Shown: one piece after another, positions 63,982 through 64,000 of the stretch
Numbering within the stretch: position 1 is the stretch's first letter
Layout: every line of letters begins with the position of its first letter
Origin: Carnobacterium jeotgali MS3
GTDB lineage: Bacteria > Bacillota > Bacilli > Lactobacillales > Carnobacteriaceae
Direction: 5' to 3'
DNA: 64,000 nucleotides
Assembly: GCF_000745125.1 (NCBI RefSeq)
Contig: NZ_JQNF01000010.1
Coordinates: 62,001-126,000, forward strand
Position numbers and translations under genes: made by a program
The notes under the pieces: generated by a model
Database searches by the model: none
The model's input: only the letters and a program-made list of their open reading frames with translations
Told to the model about the DNA's origin: nothing

Positions 63982-64000
63982 CGTGTTCGTTTTTTATAAG

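Overview
The window is a low-GC Gram-positive chromosome segment, most likely from the Lactobacillales and close to Carnobacterium or Enterococcus. This is inferred from four things: the rex-ydiF-tsaD-rimI-tsaB block, a complete mevalonate operon (mvk-mvaD-mvaK2-fni) for isoprenoids, Ktr potassium uptake, and strong AGGAGG ribosome binding sites with several TTG/GTG starts. No rRNA, tRNA or CRISPR array was recognised.

Layout. 1-6 kb: 3' part of rex, an ABC-F ATPase, and the tRNA t6A genes tsaD and tsaB with two RimI-like acetyltransferases between them. 6-13.5 kb: CsbD-like protein, epimerase, half-size AI-2E-type permease, a purine permease behind a guanine-type riboswitch, glutathione reductase and a second NCS2 permease. 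13.5-17.6 kb: a two-gene glycosyltransferase operon followed by a gene-less stretch holding relics of a LicD-type gene and a DMT-type transporter. 17.6-24 kb: two chromate-transporter half genes, MgtC, and a YfhO / GtrA / CsbB operon, the expected set for lipid-linked sugar addition to a wall polymer. 24-29.5 kb: glucose dehydrogenase, phosphoglycerate mutase, Ndk, a lipoprotein, and an ABC-F protein of the antibiotic-resistance type with an attenuator-like leader. 29.9-33.5 kb: an AT-rich accessory patch with two nucleotidyltransferase-fold genes, a broken ORF and an intact 1,678-bp IS1380-family element. 33.6-42.3 kb: guaA, coaA, a TctA-like permease and the mevalonate operon. 42.3-50 kb: TetR with a flavin oxidoreductase operon, AzlCD, pdp and rpiA. 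50-58 kb: potABCD with a cupin-HTH regulator and its operators, murB, ktrAB. 58-64 kb: Gfo/Idh oxidoreductase, exoA, a Mn(II)-type (yybP-ykoY) riboswitch ahead of a P-type ATPase, and a DnaQ-like exonuclease.

The most unusual content lies between the genes. Three repeat families unrelated to the IS are visible. (1) Two inverted copies of a 265/266-bp MITE-like element have TA target duplications, terminal inverted repeats and internal 51-bp units. Each copy sits exactly in the TA of a gene's former TAA stop codon and turns it into TAG. (2) Two copies of a roughly 200-bp long palindrome occur at 2.95-3.15 kb and 59.03-59.23 kb, with a possible remnant at 27.2 kb. (3) A tandem duplication of a roughly 118-bp hairpin unit lies behind the pot operon.

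Starts were moved from the longest reading frame wherever a ribosome binding site clearly favoured an internal codon; each case is noted in its entry.
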